Source: Imbricaverruca yamaguchii (taxonomy: Eukaryota > Arthropoda > Thecostraca > Neoverrucidae). From it: a stretch of DNA of 64,000 nucleotides. Below are positions 14,801 to 23,395 of the stretch, in pieces; the stretch's first letter is position 1, and the number at the start of each line of letters is the position of its first letter. A program made the position numbers and the translations under genes. The stretch is taken from NCBI GenBank assembly GCA_034440575.1, contig JAOTOL010001473.1, positions 17,501 through 81,500 on the forward strand, given 5' to 3'. The notes beneath the pieces were generated by a model that was not told the origin of the DNA, did no database searches, and saw nothing but the letters and a program-made list of their open reading frames with translations.

Positions 14801-16965
14801 ACGATGTATGGTGGCCATCATCTGAATGTCTGTGAGACACTAGGATAGGAATCGAACAAGTGATTTGAAGGCGTTTTATTCTTGAAGAAGAAGAATCTCG
14901 GGATATTTTACGACTCATTCAACTGCAAGGTTGTATAGCGTCGCCAACCTATCACACTGATTGGCCGTGGGTGGACTGCAAATGCTGCCGGCAACGATAT
15001 TCGAGTTCGACGCTCCACCAATTAATCTACCGAGACCCCGGGTTTTATTCTTCATTCCATAAAACATCACTGCATTTTTTCAAAATTTATACACTTCGTT
15101 ATTTATAAAATGTATACACTCCATTACTTGGTGCTTTAATATACACCCCACAATTTGGCAACCTGGAAAATTATACACTCCATTACATAGTGCTTCTCAA
15201 GATTATACACTCCATACTTTGGCAAGCCCAAAAATTATGCACTCCGAATCCAAGACCGAGAAGTGAAAATCCAACACTGGTTCCGATTGTTTGTTGATTA
15301 TTCGATGTTTCGATTACCAGACCACGAGATGTTCCAAAGTAAAATTACGTCGTAACCGTGGATAAGCCCATGGATGACCTATTGGTACTGGATGGCCTTC
15401 AACTGTGAGTTTTATTAAGGCAAACTGACATAAACTGAAAATGCAAAAACCCAGACAAATCCATAAAAGCTGACCTAGATCCATAACTTTCAAACCTATT
15501 TTTCCCTTCAGCAAATGTCTTTATGTCACCAATATATATTTCATTGTTAGATCCCATGTATTTGTCGTAGGCATAGGATAAAGATTACTATAGGAGAAAG
15601 CTTACTTGAAATCAGTCTGTTCCGAAAATTGCAGTCAGAAGCCATGGAGAACGGATGCCTATATGGGATAATTAAAAATAAAACGCACTAAAAGAGATAT
15701 ATGTCACCCAAGTCAGGCTGGTTTGTCTTTCCGCCACCAAGTTTACCAATTCAAGGGCTATAGGTCACCGAAGGTCACGGGGTCATGGGGTTACGAAGTC
15801 ATGGGGTACGAGGTTAAATGTGAGGAATGTCGATATTTCATCATGGATATGTTTTCTTTTGTCGTTTTTCTTCTCAAAGATGCCGAATATGTCCCACTTC
15901 CTCTTCATCAGCGATGAAATTGCGAAGAGGAAGTGGGACATCATATATATCACCAAAGATAGACTTGCTGCATGACCTCAAAACACTGCCGGAGGCTATG
16001 CCTCCGAAACCGTCAGTCATATCGGGATGAAAATAGTGCAGGCTTGTTCAGAGCATAAAATACAAATGTTGGTCAAAATACAAACCTTGTGTGTGCAAAA
16101 TTAGAAAATATTTGGTCCTGCCGTGTAACGCACCACCTAACTTCTGCATTTCTGCCCAAAAGACCTGCAGCATGTAGGTGAAAGTAGTTCCAAAATGGAG
16201 ACATTTAGGGTACTGATACATCAGCACTGCAAGCAATTATTATTCAAATCATTTAAGTTAGTTTAATTTTGTGGAAGAAATGTTCTAAATAGGATGTAGC
16301 TAAATGCATACAGATACAGAAATACGTGTCCGACTCCACAATAAATCGTAGGGGCTACCGTCACATATAATTGTGAGCCTGAAAGGCCACCTGAGGTCAT
16401 CCTAGGTCAACCAAGGTTAGCCTAGGGCGGGCATGGGGGTTCTGGTTTAGCATACGAGTACCTCCCTTGAGCCAGAGAGAACAAAACCATCAAGCCTGGG
16501 CAGACATGGAATAGAGCGGAAATGGGGCGTCACCGATCACCCGCGCGTGTGCGTGCCAATCGGCGCAAACCTGGCAACTACGATGATAACAGAACCAGAA
16601 ACATACTCAAGGAGGCCAATATGCAACCAGATCCCAAGATGATCAAAATATATGAGAAAAAATAGCTGAGTATTTTATTTAACTCGACAGATATTCTAGG
16701 GGCAAAACAAAGTAAAATAAAGGACATCCTTGTTTTTATCGCCCAAGGCCGGATGGCTTTTTCAGACCAGGGATATAAATGTTTAACAAAATGCATTGTT
16801 CCATCCAAAACCGATGAACGACCCAAGATGGTCATGTTTGAGCACTCATTCAACTTAACAATGAAGCAGCATACTTGGAAGCGTGATGCCATCCAGTCCC
16901 TCGAGCGATATTTCATCCCGAAGAGCCGAGAAGTAGTCCAGCGAATCCAGATTGGAGCGAGCCAT
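2546..16965 (-). CDS. GTF3C1: General transcription factor 3C polypeptide 1 (TFIIIC large subunit), 5' part, seven exons
   Basis: This subunit of TFIIIC contacts the B box of tRNA-type genes and helps recruit TFIIIB and RNA polymerase III in the nucleus. Coding exons on the minus strand are 16965-16875, 11043-10850, 5463-5321, 4712-4585, 3605-3481, 3190-3048 and 2645-2546. The splice phases agree at every junction (1, 0, 2, 1, 0, 2, 0) and give 308 codons without a stop. The product follows the animal GTF3C1 N-terminus in order: LEGLDGITLP then LWIRL, DPYPFSAVDD, VASQAM, LLERIG then RSRFHGEV, and the winged-helix B-block region LYYLRKKLLEYRLITKQ. The animal protein is about 2000 residues, so this is only its first part; the next exon must start in phase 0 and I could not find it below 2546. 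Exon order and collinearity are seen in the sequence. Gene identity rests on family similarity recalled without a search. Confidence 0.93.
2774..2837. repeat. (TA)n microsatellite
   Basis: About 64 bp of pure alternating TA, in intron 6 of GTF3C1. The open frames across it (Ile-Tyr repeats) are artefacts of the repeat. Confidence 0.95.
3048..3190 (-). CDS. GTF3C1: GTF3C1 coding exon 6
   Basis: The acceptor GCGACAG ends at 3191 and the donor is GTGAGT at 3047. The exon is 143 nt, phase 0 in and phase 2 out. It encodes a segment with QGRLYHLPRFFREFRPKYQL, matching the GTF3C1 strand-helix region after the B-block helix; spacing to the preceding exon equals that of the human protein. The pyrimidine tract is weak, so an in-frame acceptor further upstream near 3230 remains possible. 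Confidence 0.87.
3481..3605 (-). CDS. GTF3C1: GTF3C1 coding exon 5, B-block winged helix
   Basis: The acceptor TGTGGACAG ends at 3606 and the donor is GTATGG at 3480. The exon is 125 nt and ends in phase 0. It encodes RSRFHGEV and then LYYLRKKLLEYRLITKQ, the helix-turn-helix core of the TFIIIC B-block-binding domain family. The split Gly codon (G+GC) joins it exactly to LLERIG of exon 4. Confidence 0.92.
4101..4376 (+). mobile_element. hAT-type MITE, copy 1
   Basis: A 276-bp element that begins CAGTGTCC and ends TTACACTG, with short CAGTG/CACTG terminal inverted repeats. The flanking octamers are CGTCACAC on the left and CGTCGCAC on the right, a 7/8 match expected for a hAT target-site duplication. 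It lies in GTF3C1 intron 4. Close copies are at 6361 and 37114. There is no coding capacity, so it is non-autonomous. Confidence 0.85.
4491..4655 (-). repeat. 85-bp tandem duplication of an exon end and its splice donor
   Basis: The blocks starting at 4491 and 4576 are about 95% identical over ~80 bp. The 4576 block is the 3' part of GTF3C1 exon 4 plus the start of its donor. The 4491 block is the extra copy now inside intron 4; it keeps a GTAAAT donor (4499-4498) but contains a TAA stop where the exon copy reads GAA. Confidence 0.9.
4585..4712 (-). CDS. GTF3C1: GTF3C1 coding exon 4
   Basis: The acceptor TGCCGCAG ends at 4713 and the donor is GTAAAT at 4584. The exon is 128 nt. It encodes RFGERRLVAVASQAMRN and ends in LLERIG; VASQAM and LERxG are hallmarks of the animal protein. 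The last ~80 bp of the exon and its donor are tandemly duplicated just downstream (4491-4575). The downstream copy carries a stop, so the proximal donor is taken as the functional one. Confidence 0.92.
4757..5275. repeat. 23-bp minisatellite filling GTF3C1 intron 3
   Basis: The unit is close to GACGTCATACTGCAGCACAG plus three bases. It alternates with a variant carrying CTGAGACACAGGCG. About 20 units occupy most of the 608-bp intron between exons 3 and 4. Confidence 0.9.
5321..5463 (-). CDS. GTF3C1: GTF3C1 coding exon 3
   Basis: The acceptor CCAACAG ends at 5464 and the donor is GTGAGT at 5320. The exon is 143 nt, phase 0 in and phase 2 out. It encodes NVLPLDPYPFSAVDD, then RGSCATYRDRR, then NEAAQ, collinear with the GTF3C1 stretch between the first domain and the VASQAM motif. 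Another AG at 5481-5480 would start in the wrong phase for the exon 2 donor, so the nearer acceptor was chosen. Confidence 0.9.
5650..5810 (-). mobile_element. tRNA-derived SINE, family A2
   Basis: Read on the minus strand it has a tRNA-like head with a B box (GGTTCGAGTC type, at about 5741-5753). This is followed by the family body GCGACCAATCGGCGTGAG..TTGGCGACGCCAC and a tail ending in a stretch like GTAAAACCAACAACC. It lies in intron 2 of GTF3C1 in the same sense as the gene. Confidence 0.85.
6361..6640 (+). mobile_element. hAT-type MITE, copy 2, exact 8-bp TSD
   Basis: A 280-bp element from CAGTGTCC to TTACACTG, flanked on both sides by TTGTTTCA (6353-6360 and 6641-6648). The perfect octamer duplication and CAGTG ends define a hAT superfamily non-autonomous element. 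It is in GTF3C1 intron 2. Confidence 0.95.
6835..7000 (+). mobile_element. tRNA-derived SINE, family B
   Basis: The head GGCGGAGTGGTTAAGG resembles the A-box end of a class II (Leu/Ser) tRNA. The B box CGGGTTCGATAAC lies near 6887-6899. The body has GGGACATTTCCCAAT and CGCGGTCCACCGGC, and the tail ends GTGTGTCGTGAATCAC. It lies antisense to GTF3C1 in intron 2. Confidence 0.85.
7130..8690 (+). mobile_element. Composite repeat element: ~180-bp tandem block + core + 44-bp minisatellite
   Basis: About two units of a ~177-bp tandem repeat (AAGTGACAGGGT recurs at about 7136 and 7309) are followed by a conserved core at about 7455-7530 (GGTGGTGTTCCTTCAC.. GTCCGCTCATGA). An unrelated stretch then leads into a 44-bp minisatellite. 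The reverse-complement arrangement occurs at about 17104-18690. The satellite/core/minisatellite layout recalls non-autonomous Helentron-type elements, but no diagnostic end was proved. Confidence 0.6.
7844..8690. repeat. 44-bp minisatellite, about 19 units
   Basis: The unit begins GCCGATTCTATGGATGGCAG and continues with CATGTACCGCCTCGTGTGACGACA. Units are spaced 44 bp, with one 17-bp interruption near 7973. A seven-unit block carrying a variant (CATAACCGTCTCATATGACG) occurs twice, about 307 bp apart (8183 and 8490), so there is higher-order structure. Each unit carries in-frame stops and no product is expected. Confidence 0.95.
8700..9960. other. GTF3C1 intron 2, unclassified
   Basis: Mixed-composition DNA with several short overlapping open frames on both strands. 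None resembles a known domain or has convincing splice signals. Confidence 0.4.
9961..10120 (-). mobile_element. tRNA-derived SINE, family A2
   Basis: A minus-strand copy with a B box at about 10055-10067, body motif GCGTAAGAGAATGGCGACGC and tail GTAAAACCAATAACC. It is in GTF3C1 intron 2, same sense as the gene. Confidence 0.85.
10121..10849. other. GTF3C1 intron 2, 5' part, unclassified
   Basis: Moderately GC-rich sequence with overlapping open frames on both strands near 10344-10662. I recognise no product and see no matching splice phases. Confidence 0.4.
10850..11043 (-). CDS. GTF3C1: GTF3C1 coding exon 2
   Basis: The acceptor is a T-rich tract ending TTTCAG at 11045-11044, and the donor is GTAAAT at 10849. 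The exon is 194 nt: two bases completing the split codon plus 64 codons, ending in phase 0. It encodes LWIRL, then KKFIWKVL, then IDFYQLPDSRPDYVPFNRFE, which matches the segment after the first helix in animal GTF3C1. The open frame continues upstream to about 11359, but that part reads through the acceptor and is intron. Confidence 0.92.
11750..12120 (+). repeat. Dispersed repeat F, copy 1
   Basis: It shares long stretches (AGATCTCTAGAACTATGCTA, CAGTCCTTGAAATGTGCTAT, GGTCATGAAGTAGCCTAGGG) with a second direct copy at about 50924-51385. It is rich in AGGTCA/TGACCT hexamers. No coding capacity is seen. Confidence 0.8.
12121..14289. other. GTF3C1 intron 1, unclassified
   Basis: AT-rich sequence with more AGGTCA/TGACCT hexamers near 12250-12490 and a short CATTCCATA repeat near 13320-13355. 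I see no exon or recognisable mobile element. Confidence 0.5.
14290..14790 (+). repeat. Dispersed repeat G, copy 1
   Basis: Aligns with 47060-47520 in the same orientation, sharing CAACTAAACATTCCA, GATTAAGTATACTT and GAAGTTGGCTTATAA. No open frame is conserved between copies. Confidence 0.8.
14906..15040 (-). mobile_element. tRNA-derived SINE, family A, degraded
   Basis: On the minus strand the body CAATCAGTGTGATAGGTTGG followed by CGACGCTATACAAC is intact. The tRNA head is eroded but keeps TCGAACTCGA around the B box (about 15001-15010). It is in GTF3C1 intron 1 in the gene's sense. Confidence 0.75.
15060..15250. repeat. Irregular TATACACTCC tandem repeat
   Basis: TATACACTCCATTA and variants recur about five times at unequal spacing. 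Short and degenerate. Confidence 0.6.
15890..15940. repeat. Hairpin with 17-bp perfect arms
   Basis: TGTCCCACTTCCTCTTC (15890-15906) is exactly complementary to 15924-15940, with a 17-nt loop. It lies in intron 1 of GTF3C1, about 900 bp downstream of exon 1. Confidence 0.9.
16875..16965 (-). CDS. GTF3C1: GTF3C1 coding exon 1 with start codon
   Basis: ATG lies at 16965-16963. The exon holds 30 codons plus one base and ends at a GTATGC donor (16874-16873). The sequence DEISLEGLDGITLP matches the conserved start of animal GTF3C1. The split codon A+CT joins it to LWIRL of exon 2. This start was chosen because the family N-terminus is equally short. The 5' UTR and promoter should lie between 16966 and the minisatellite at 17104. 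Confidence 0.92.
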
Positions 16966-17103
16966 CGTGGCGCTGCCTCAGTCAGCTGGCATTTCAAGGT
17001 ACCTGCCGAACAAAACCGTTAAAGGTCACGCTGCATTGGGCTCCCTTCATAGCATACTTTTTCAACTACCTCGCTTCACCTGGGCGCAGCTAAACTTCCC
17101 AGC

Positions 17104-17735
17104 CGGCACGGTGGGCCATCGCAGTTACAACACCCCAGTCGGTATGGTGGGCTGATGAAGAATTGGAGCTTATGGGCGCATCCACTGTCGAGGTCTTTTT
17201 GCGCCGCCGGTATGGCGGGCCGTCTGCAATTATACTTTCCAGTCGGTATGGTGGACTATTGGCAGTTACAACGCGCTAGTCGGTACGGTGGTGGTGGTGG
17301 TGGTGGATTGGAGTTTAGGGGCGCGTCGACATCGAGGGTCATTTTGCGCCCATAACTGGTAGTCGGTACGGTGGGCCGTCGCCAGCTAGACACTCCAGTC
17401 GGTACGGTGGGCCGTCGCCAGCTAAACACTCTAGTCGGTACGGTGGGCTGTCGGCAGCTAAGCACTCCAGTCGGTACGGTGGGCTGTAGGCAGCTAAGCA
17501 CTCCAGTCGGTACGGTGGGCTGTCGGCAGGTAAGCACTCCAGTCGGTACGGTGGGCCGTCGCCAGCTAAGCACTCCAGTCGGTACGGTGGGCTGTCGGCA
17601 GCTAAGCACTCCAGTCGGTACGGTGGGCTGTCGGCAGCTAAGCACTCCGGTCGGTACGGTGGGCTGTCGGCAGCTAAGCACTCCAGTCGGTACGGTGGGC
17701 TGTCGGCAGCTAAGCACTCCAGTCGGTACGGTGAG
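17104..17735 (+). repeat. 36-bp minisatellite upstream of the GTF3C1 start
   Basis: About ten regular units of 36 bp (CAGTCGGTACGGTGGGCTGT then CGGCAGCTAAGCACTC) run from about 17364 to 17735, with degenerate units back to 17104. The array starts about 140 bp upstream of the GTF3C1 ATG. Because 36 is a multiple of three and the unit lacks stops in several frames, long open frames appear on both strands; I do not read them as genes. A homologous array in opposite orientation is at 21619-22217. Confidence 0.95.
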
Positions 17736-17829
17736 TATCGGCAGTTCGTTAGGCATCATGAGCGGACATAATATCGGTGGCGCCTCTGGTGGTGGGTTTG
17801 TGAAGGAACACCACCAGAGTGGGCTGTGT

Positions 17830-18690
17830 CTGATTAATGCTATGTTCTAGTTTCTATAGAAGGTGCAGGTGATTTCCAATGGTCAAATGTGAACAACATT
17901 CAAACAAGCTCTCTTATGATGTGCAGTTCATTTTATTATAAAATCATTTCACCCTGTCACTTTGCCCTTAAAGTGAAATGGGAGCAATTGGTCACTCAGC
18001 ATCTTGTTATAAAACGCGTCATACATCTTACGTGTGATGTCCTGATAATTTGCAATGTTCTTAACTGTACGAAAATGAAGCATGCTACATTATTATACCA
18101 TCTTGAATAACTTCCATGAAAGTTTAACCCTGCCACTTTTGCACTCAGTTCCAGAATTGTGTTCCAAATTATCACACTGCAATCTTTTAAGTTGTATATG
18201 AGATGTTCTACATTACCGAATTAATTTACAATGGTCTCAAATCAACCAGCATGAAATCAGCTGCCTTCTGATGCCATACTCGATTGCCTTCATCTAATTA
18301 GATATCTAACACTGCCATTTTTTGCACCAAATTCCAGGATTTGTGTTTCGAATTATTACATTATATTCCTTTAAACTGTATATCAGATATTCTACATGAT
18401 CGAATTAGTTTCCAATGACCTCAAATAAACGGTCATAAAATGAGCTACCTTCTGATGCCATCCTCAACTACTTTTATACCCATATAACCCTGTCATTTTT
18501 GCACTCAACTCCAGGATTTCTATCTCGAATTATCACATTGCATTCCTACATATCAGGTACAGATACATATCAGATGTTCTACATTAACGAATAAATTTCC
18601 AATGGTCTCTAAGAAACCGGCATAAAGTTAGCTGCCTTCTGATGCCATACTTGACTACCTTTACAGATATATAACCCTGTCACTTTTTAC
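17830..18690. repeat. ~180-bp tandem repeat, four to five diverged units
   Basis: Units share CCAATGGTC, AACCCTGTCA and CTTCTGATGCCATAC at intervals of about 177-187 bp. Divergence between units is substantial, so the array is old. Confidence 0.85.
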
Positions 18691-18699
18691 TATTTGACA

Positions 18700-19868
18700 T
18701 GAAGCTTTCCAGCAATATTAAGTTCGCCATGGCTCGATGCAAGTCAAGCGTCGATGGTTGCTGCCCAGCGGAACGTAGGGCCGCCGAGCGGTGGCATGAC
18801 AAAAAGTAAAGTTCCACCCTATAACAACACTAAGTAACATTGGCTCTGCCACTCCAAACATAGGAGAAATTCATGATCGCAGATGCATTCTTTCAATTTA
18901 ATACTCATAAGTGCAATATTCTTAGACAATATCGAGAAAATCTGTCGGCTTCGACTGTAATAGTGGCGGAACTCATGCCAGGTACATTGCCTAGTGTTTA
19001 AAATCTGAAAATCTTCCAGTAACATTGGCGATGGCGCCCATTAACATTAAGGGAATAGTTTGTGCCCCACCATATTATGAATGGTGGCAGGCAGTGCGGT
19101 ACTGGCCGCGGGCCGTGGGCGTCGCCTCCAGCGGACGGCCGACTATGGTGGAAATAGATCCAGGAATGCAATACGCAAAGTAACAATATGCGCAATATAT
19201 CACTGTAAGCAGCAATGAAATGGATGTCTGAAGGCACGCTAACTTTCATAAAAGCAATTTGCATCATATTTTATGGAGAGTCTCATAAATTGTAACTATA
19301 TTCTTCGCGCACACATTAATGAGCATCCGGGCGCGCTTGTCGCGTGCGCATGATTCAAAGTTCTTGAATGACATCAGGAGCCTACCTGTTTTCTTTCTTT
19401 ATTGGGGGGCCCCCTGATGCCTAACGTAAACATCCCAGCCAGTATGGTGGGATGCCTTAGTCCTAAATTCAGTTAGGAGGCAAAGTAACACCAAAAAAAT
19501 GGGCTTGGATTTGGGTTAGATGGCATTAAAAGAGATGTTCAAAGTAGCAAAAAATGTAGCCTAACTTAATCTAACATGGCCTAGCATTCCATGCAATAAA
19601 AATTGTTTTACAAAAAATATGAGAATCTTCAAATAACTTTTGGCATCAAATGATTCAACTTAGAAACTTAACCTTACCTAACCTAGGCTGACCCATTTTT
19701 GAAGGATCAATTTCTTGGAAAATATGCCTAAAAATTGTTGTTCTTTGGGTATTTTTCTTTCTAACTTAATATAGAAGTCTAGCCTAACCCAACCTAACCA
19801 AACCTAACCTATGTGTTTGCTTCATGTGGGTATGTGTGCAAAACGTGTCTCATATATGCCTACACTAA
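18700..19868. other. Intergenic, unclassified
   Basis: I see no gene. One isolated unit of the 36-bp minisatellite (CCAGCCAGTATGGTGGGATG) lies near 19436. Scattered CCTAACC/CCTAACCT tracts occur at 19670-19812. Confidence 0.5.
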
Positions 19869-20345
19869 ACAAGTATTAAAGTGTTATTTTTTTCGTTAGG
19901 TGTGAGATGTCGAAAGGAGTCCACGAAGATGTCGATCTTGCCCATAAATGTGATGTCATTTACAATATCGTTTAAGTCCTTCAAACTCAATTTTGCGCAA
20001 GTAGCCTGTATATGTGTATCTGTTTTGTTTCTTTGGGGATACACCTATTATAGGGATACTTATGCTAATGACACTGATAAGAATGGCATGCTATCAGGGA
20101 ATTATCTTGAACGGTAGACCATATCATGAGTAATCTCTACTTGAAATCGCGTTCGGTACAAGATATATCACAATCTATAATCGTAAGCGTAACCATGATA
20201 CTTACACACACACTACTGTTAGAAACGAGACATGAAGACTTCCCAAACACATCAAGAAGCAAGATGTAGATAGTTGTTTGGGAAGGATGTCTTCTCATTG
20301 TTGAATGGGTAGTGCATTCCACCATACTTCACGAATAATTTATCA
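19869..20345 (+). mobile_element. hAT-like element II, copy 1
   Basis: Shares GTTAGGTGTGAGATGTCGAA at its left, and GAAGGATGTC and ACGAATAATTTATCACT at its right, with the copies at 53818 and 60537. The flanks ACACTAAA and GCACTAAA may be the target duplication, but the ends are less certain than in the other copies. A 78-codon frame inside is not conserved among copies. Confidence 0.6.
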
Positions 20346-21590
20346 CTGCCTTAAGTTGCACTAAAACCCTTAAAGTTTGATAACCCGATCCTACCACCCG
20401 AATCTACCTTACCTGCGAACCCACCAGTTATCTCTTATTCAGGATCTAAATACCCACATACCTATTGCCATTCTTGAAAAAAAGACAACCACCCACAACA
20501 TGAACATACGAAGCATGCTGCTCAACTGGGCTTAACTTGACACACCAACAAAACATCCAGTTCAAATTTCACTTTCGAAATCTGGCTCACTGGGTTTGCT
20601 TGCCCATTACTGGCTAAACTAAATTCATGAAGCTATCTGACTAAGGAATACTGAAAATGCTGATTTTGTCAACTCTTCCTGTAAGCAGAACTTAAACAGT
20701 ATAGAACCACCGATGTGCATCAGAATCTACTATGCTAGCATATTGGGCTTCCAAACAATTATGAACATACCTTTATAATTATATATTCTTTCTCCTTGAG
20801 CACTATTTTCAGTTACTGTATTTTAATTTAGTTTACTTCTGTTGGTTATGGGGGACAAAAGACATGGTACCTCCCCCCTTTCAGGCGATTCAGTGGAATG
20901 GCCCTCCTTGGATCCACCAGTGTGTATGCACGTGAAATGGGCATGCATAGATAGTAAGTGCAACAGTCAAGTATTCCATAACCGCAGTATATTCTGCGGT
21001 TAGGTATACTTATTATAGATAGAGAAAGCAATATGCATCGAAATGTCAGTTGCATAGAAAAGCAATGTTTTGGTGTGGTGGGTATTTTTTTATCATGATT
21101 TCGTTTTTGTTATCTCTGCACTGAAGGTGGTGTATCGGAACTCAGTAACACAGCCACATGGAACCATTCTCAGAAACCGATAATCCCAGGTGGCAATGCC
21201 AAAGGGGGTCACCTTGCCACAGTGCACATGTGCCACCTGAATTATGAGAGGACTAAGCTAACCATCTATTCTTGTACTGGGGATCGCAGTATCACGTACA
21301 TGGTTGAAAAACCAGTTTTTGCTGATTTTTTTTTGGCATCGAGAACGTTATCCTCTCCAGCAAATTATCGTCTCATTTTTCTCATTTTTATACCGAGACG
21401 TGCTGCTTGATATCAAATGTTCTAATACAATGTTCAAGCTTCACTCTTGCAGCACAAATCCAACCATGGTAATGTATCCTGCTTATTTGCAAAGCTCTCG
21501 TTGATGTTATAACAAATTTACATTTTTCCTCAATTACTCTACACCTTTTTTTGCAAGATTGTCTTCTTGAGCTGTGGGAACATTGGTTCA
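20346..21590. other. Intergenic, nothing recognised
   Basis: AT-rich sequence without a supported gene, tRNA or repeat family. Confidence 0.5.
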
Positions 21591-21618
21591 TAGTAATTGC
21601 TTGTTGATAAGTTTAACT

Positions 21619-22217
21619 GCAGACAGCCCACCGTACCGGCTGGGGTGTTTAACTGCGGACGGCCCACCGTACCGGCTGGGCTGTTTAACTGCCGACGGCC
21701 CACCGTACCGGCTGGGCTGTTTAACTGCCGACGGCCCACCGTACCAGACTGGGCTGTTTAACTGCCGACGGCCCACCGTACCGGCTGGGCTGTTTAACTG
21801 CGGACGGCCCACCGTACCGGCTGGGCTGTTTAACTGCCGACGGCCCACCGTACCAGCTGGGCTGTTTAACTGCCGACGGCCCACCGTACCGGCTGGGCTG
21901 TTTAACTGCCGACGGCCCACCGTACCGGCTGGGCTGTTTAACTGCGGACGGCCCACCGTACCGGCTGGGCTGTTTAACTGCGGACGGCCCACCGTACCGG
22001 CTGGGCTGTTTAACTGCCGACGGCCCACCGTACCGGCTGGGCTGTTTAACTGCCGACGGCCCACCGTACCAGCTGGGCTGTTTAACTGCCGACGGCCCAC
22101 CGTACCGGCTGGGCTGTTTAACTGCGGACGGCCCACCGTACCGGCTGGGCTGTTTAACTGCCGACGGCCCACCGTACCAGCTGGGCTGTTTAACTGCCGA
22201 CGGCCCACCGTACCGAC
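21619..22217 (-). repeat. 36-bp minisatellite, inverted relative to the 17-kb array
   Basis: About 16-17 units of GCTGTTTAACTGCCGACGGC followed by CCACCGTACCGGCTGG. The reverse complement matches the 17104-17735 unit (CCAGTCGGTACGGTGGGC). Units are more homogeneous than in the first array. The long open frames on both strands (287 and 206 codons) are products of the 3n period and are not called as genes. Confidence 0.95.
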
Positions 22218-22329
22218 GGGGAAGTTATTAATTTATTGCCTATTACCTAGTACATACCTAGGTAGGTACATAAGTACGTTCCTAGAATCTTGCGATTATT
22301 GCCTTATGTGTTGGGTATTATTGAACTTT

Positions 22330-23313
22330 GACACACGCCCTGGAGGGGTGGGGTGGGGGGCGAAATCCGCCCACGCCCCCGGTTTTTCGAACATAACTCC
22401 AGATTTTACCGGCCGATATACGCCATTGCTTGTGTAACCGCCTATAAATGACCGGTGCGTTGCTTAAAGCACGAAAAGTTATCAGCGCCAGACTACAAAA
22501 GTCTGCGCTGATGCGCTTCCCGTATATTGGCAAAAGGGTGTTCTTGGCAACACTAGCAGCTTGTTTGATGTATATGGTTATGCTACATAGTTTCAAAATA
22601 ATGTCGGGTCACCGAGGTCAAGTCAGGTCAAATTCATGACAGGTTAATGGAACAAATCTTGGTCAACTGGAATGTTGTCATAAATGCAAATGACTGTCAT
22701 GCGATTGATGAGCATGTTACTCCCTACATGTCCTGACAACTATTGTTTGTCATTGTGTGACTAAACAATTCCATACTGTATTCATGTACTTCACTCACTT
22801 TTTTTGCAAAGCTGATTGTGTCGAGCCGCTCAACGGAGCAGTCGGACGGGCGGCCCAGTTCCGGCAACTGGAGCAGGTAATGGCCTAATAAAGTGCTGCT
22901 GCATAGGTGGCATGAAGTCAAATATCAGGTTTAGCACCTGTACTGCATCCTTAGTAATGTCAAAAACATCATTGATGCCCATTTCGGAGAATTTAAACAC
23001 AATCACAGCGATCCAGAACAATGACAAGCTGTGCCACGCAAAACCAGAACGTTTTGAAATGTTGACCTCATTTGACCTTGCAGACATTGATCTAAGGTCA
23101 TGAAATTTGTACATAATAGAGTTCAGAACCGTACCCATCCACTCTGCAAATTTCGTTGCTCCAGCTTTAATAGGAGCCGAGATCTTAGGATTGATTGATT
23201 GATTATTTGGGCTTAAGGGCGCGTGGACTACTAACGAGATCTTAGGAGGATGGGGGCAGAATCCGCCCCAGTCCAGTGCGTGTTGTCTTCAGAGGTCCTC
23301 CAGAGTGCGTGTT
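22330..23313 (+). mobile_element. TIR element H, copy 1
   Basis: About 980 bp bounded by ACACGCCCTGGAGGG on the left and CCTCCAGAGTGCGTGTT on the right, an inverted terminal repeat. The interior is the reverse complement of 23773-24733. A 102-codon minus-strand frame (23138-22830) is not recognisable. It is probably a non-autonomous DNA transposon; no target duplication was proved. Confidence 0.7.
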
Positions 23314-23395
23314 AAGGTATACACAAAACAAGTTTTACACATTTTACCTCCATGAAGCAAGCATATAGGGTTAAGTTTGGTTCAGCTTCATTAGC

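Larger units (their letters stand above)
17104..18690 (-). mobile_element. Composite repeat element, second copy (36-bp minisatellite + core + ~180-bp tandem block)
   Basis: The core at 17750-17825 and the 17830-18150 sequence are the reverse complement of 7130-7530. Beyond it a tandem repeat of about 185 bp continues (CTTCTGATGCCAT recurs near 18265, 18449 and 18636). So the same element type carries a different minisatellite from copy 1. A short hairpin GCCGCC/GGTGGC lies near 18781-18796. Confidence 0.6.

Noticed and set aside
16753..17022. 89-codon plus-strand ORF over GTF3C1 exon 1.
   Set aside because: Antisense to the GTF3C1 first exon, whose minus-strand reading matches the family and has a correct donor phase.
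17256..17850. Long open frames on both strands across the 36-bp array at 17 kb (159 and 167 codons).
   Set aside because: The unit is 36 bp, a multiple of three, and lacks stops in several frames; both strands are open equally. There is no start context, domain or splice support.
21574..22437. 287-codon plus-strand and 206-codon minus-strand frames, the longest in the window.
   Set aside because: Pure 36-bp minisatellite read in frame; same argument as the 17-kb array.
22830..23138. 102-codon minus-strand ORF inside element H as a transposase.
   Set aside because: No catalytic motif, too short, and not intact in the second H copy.
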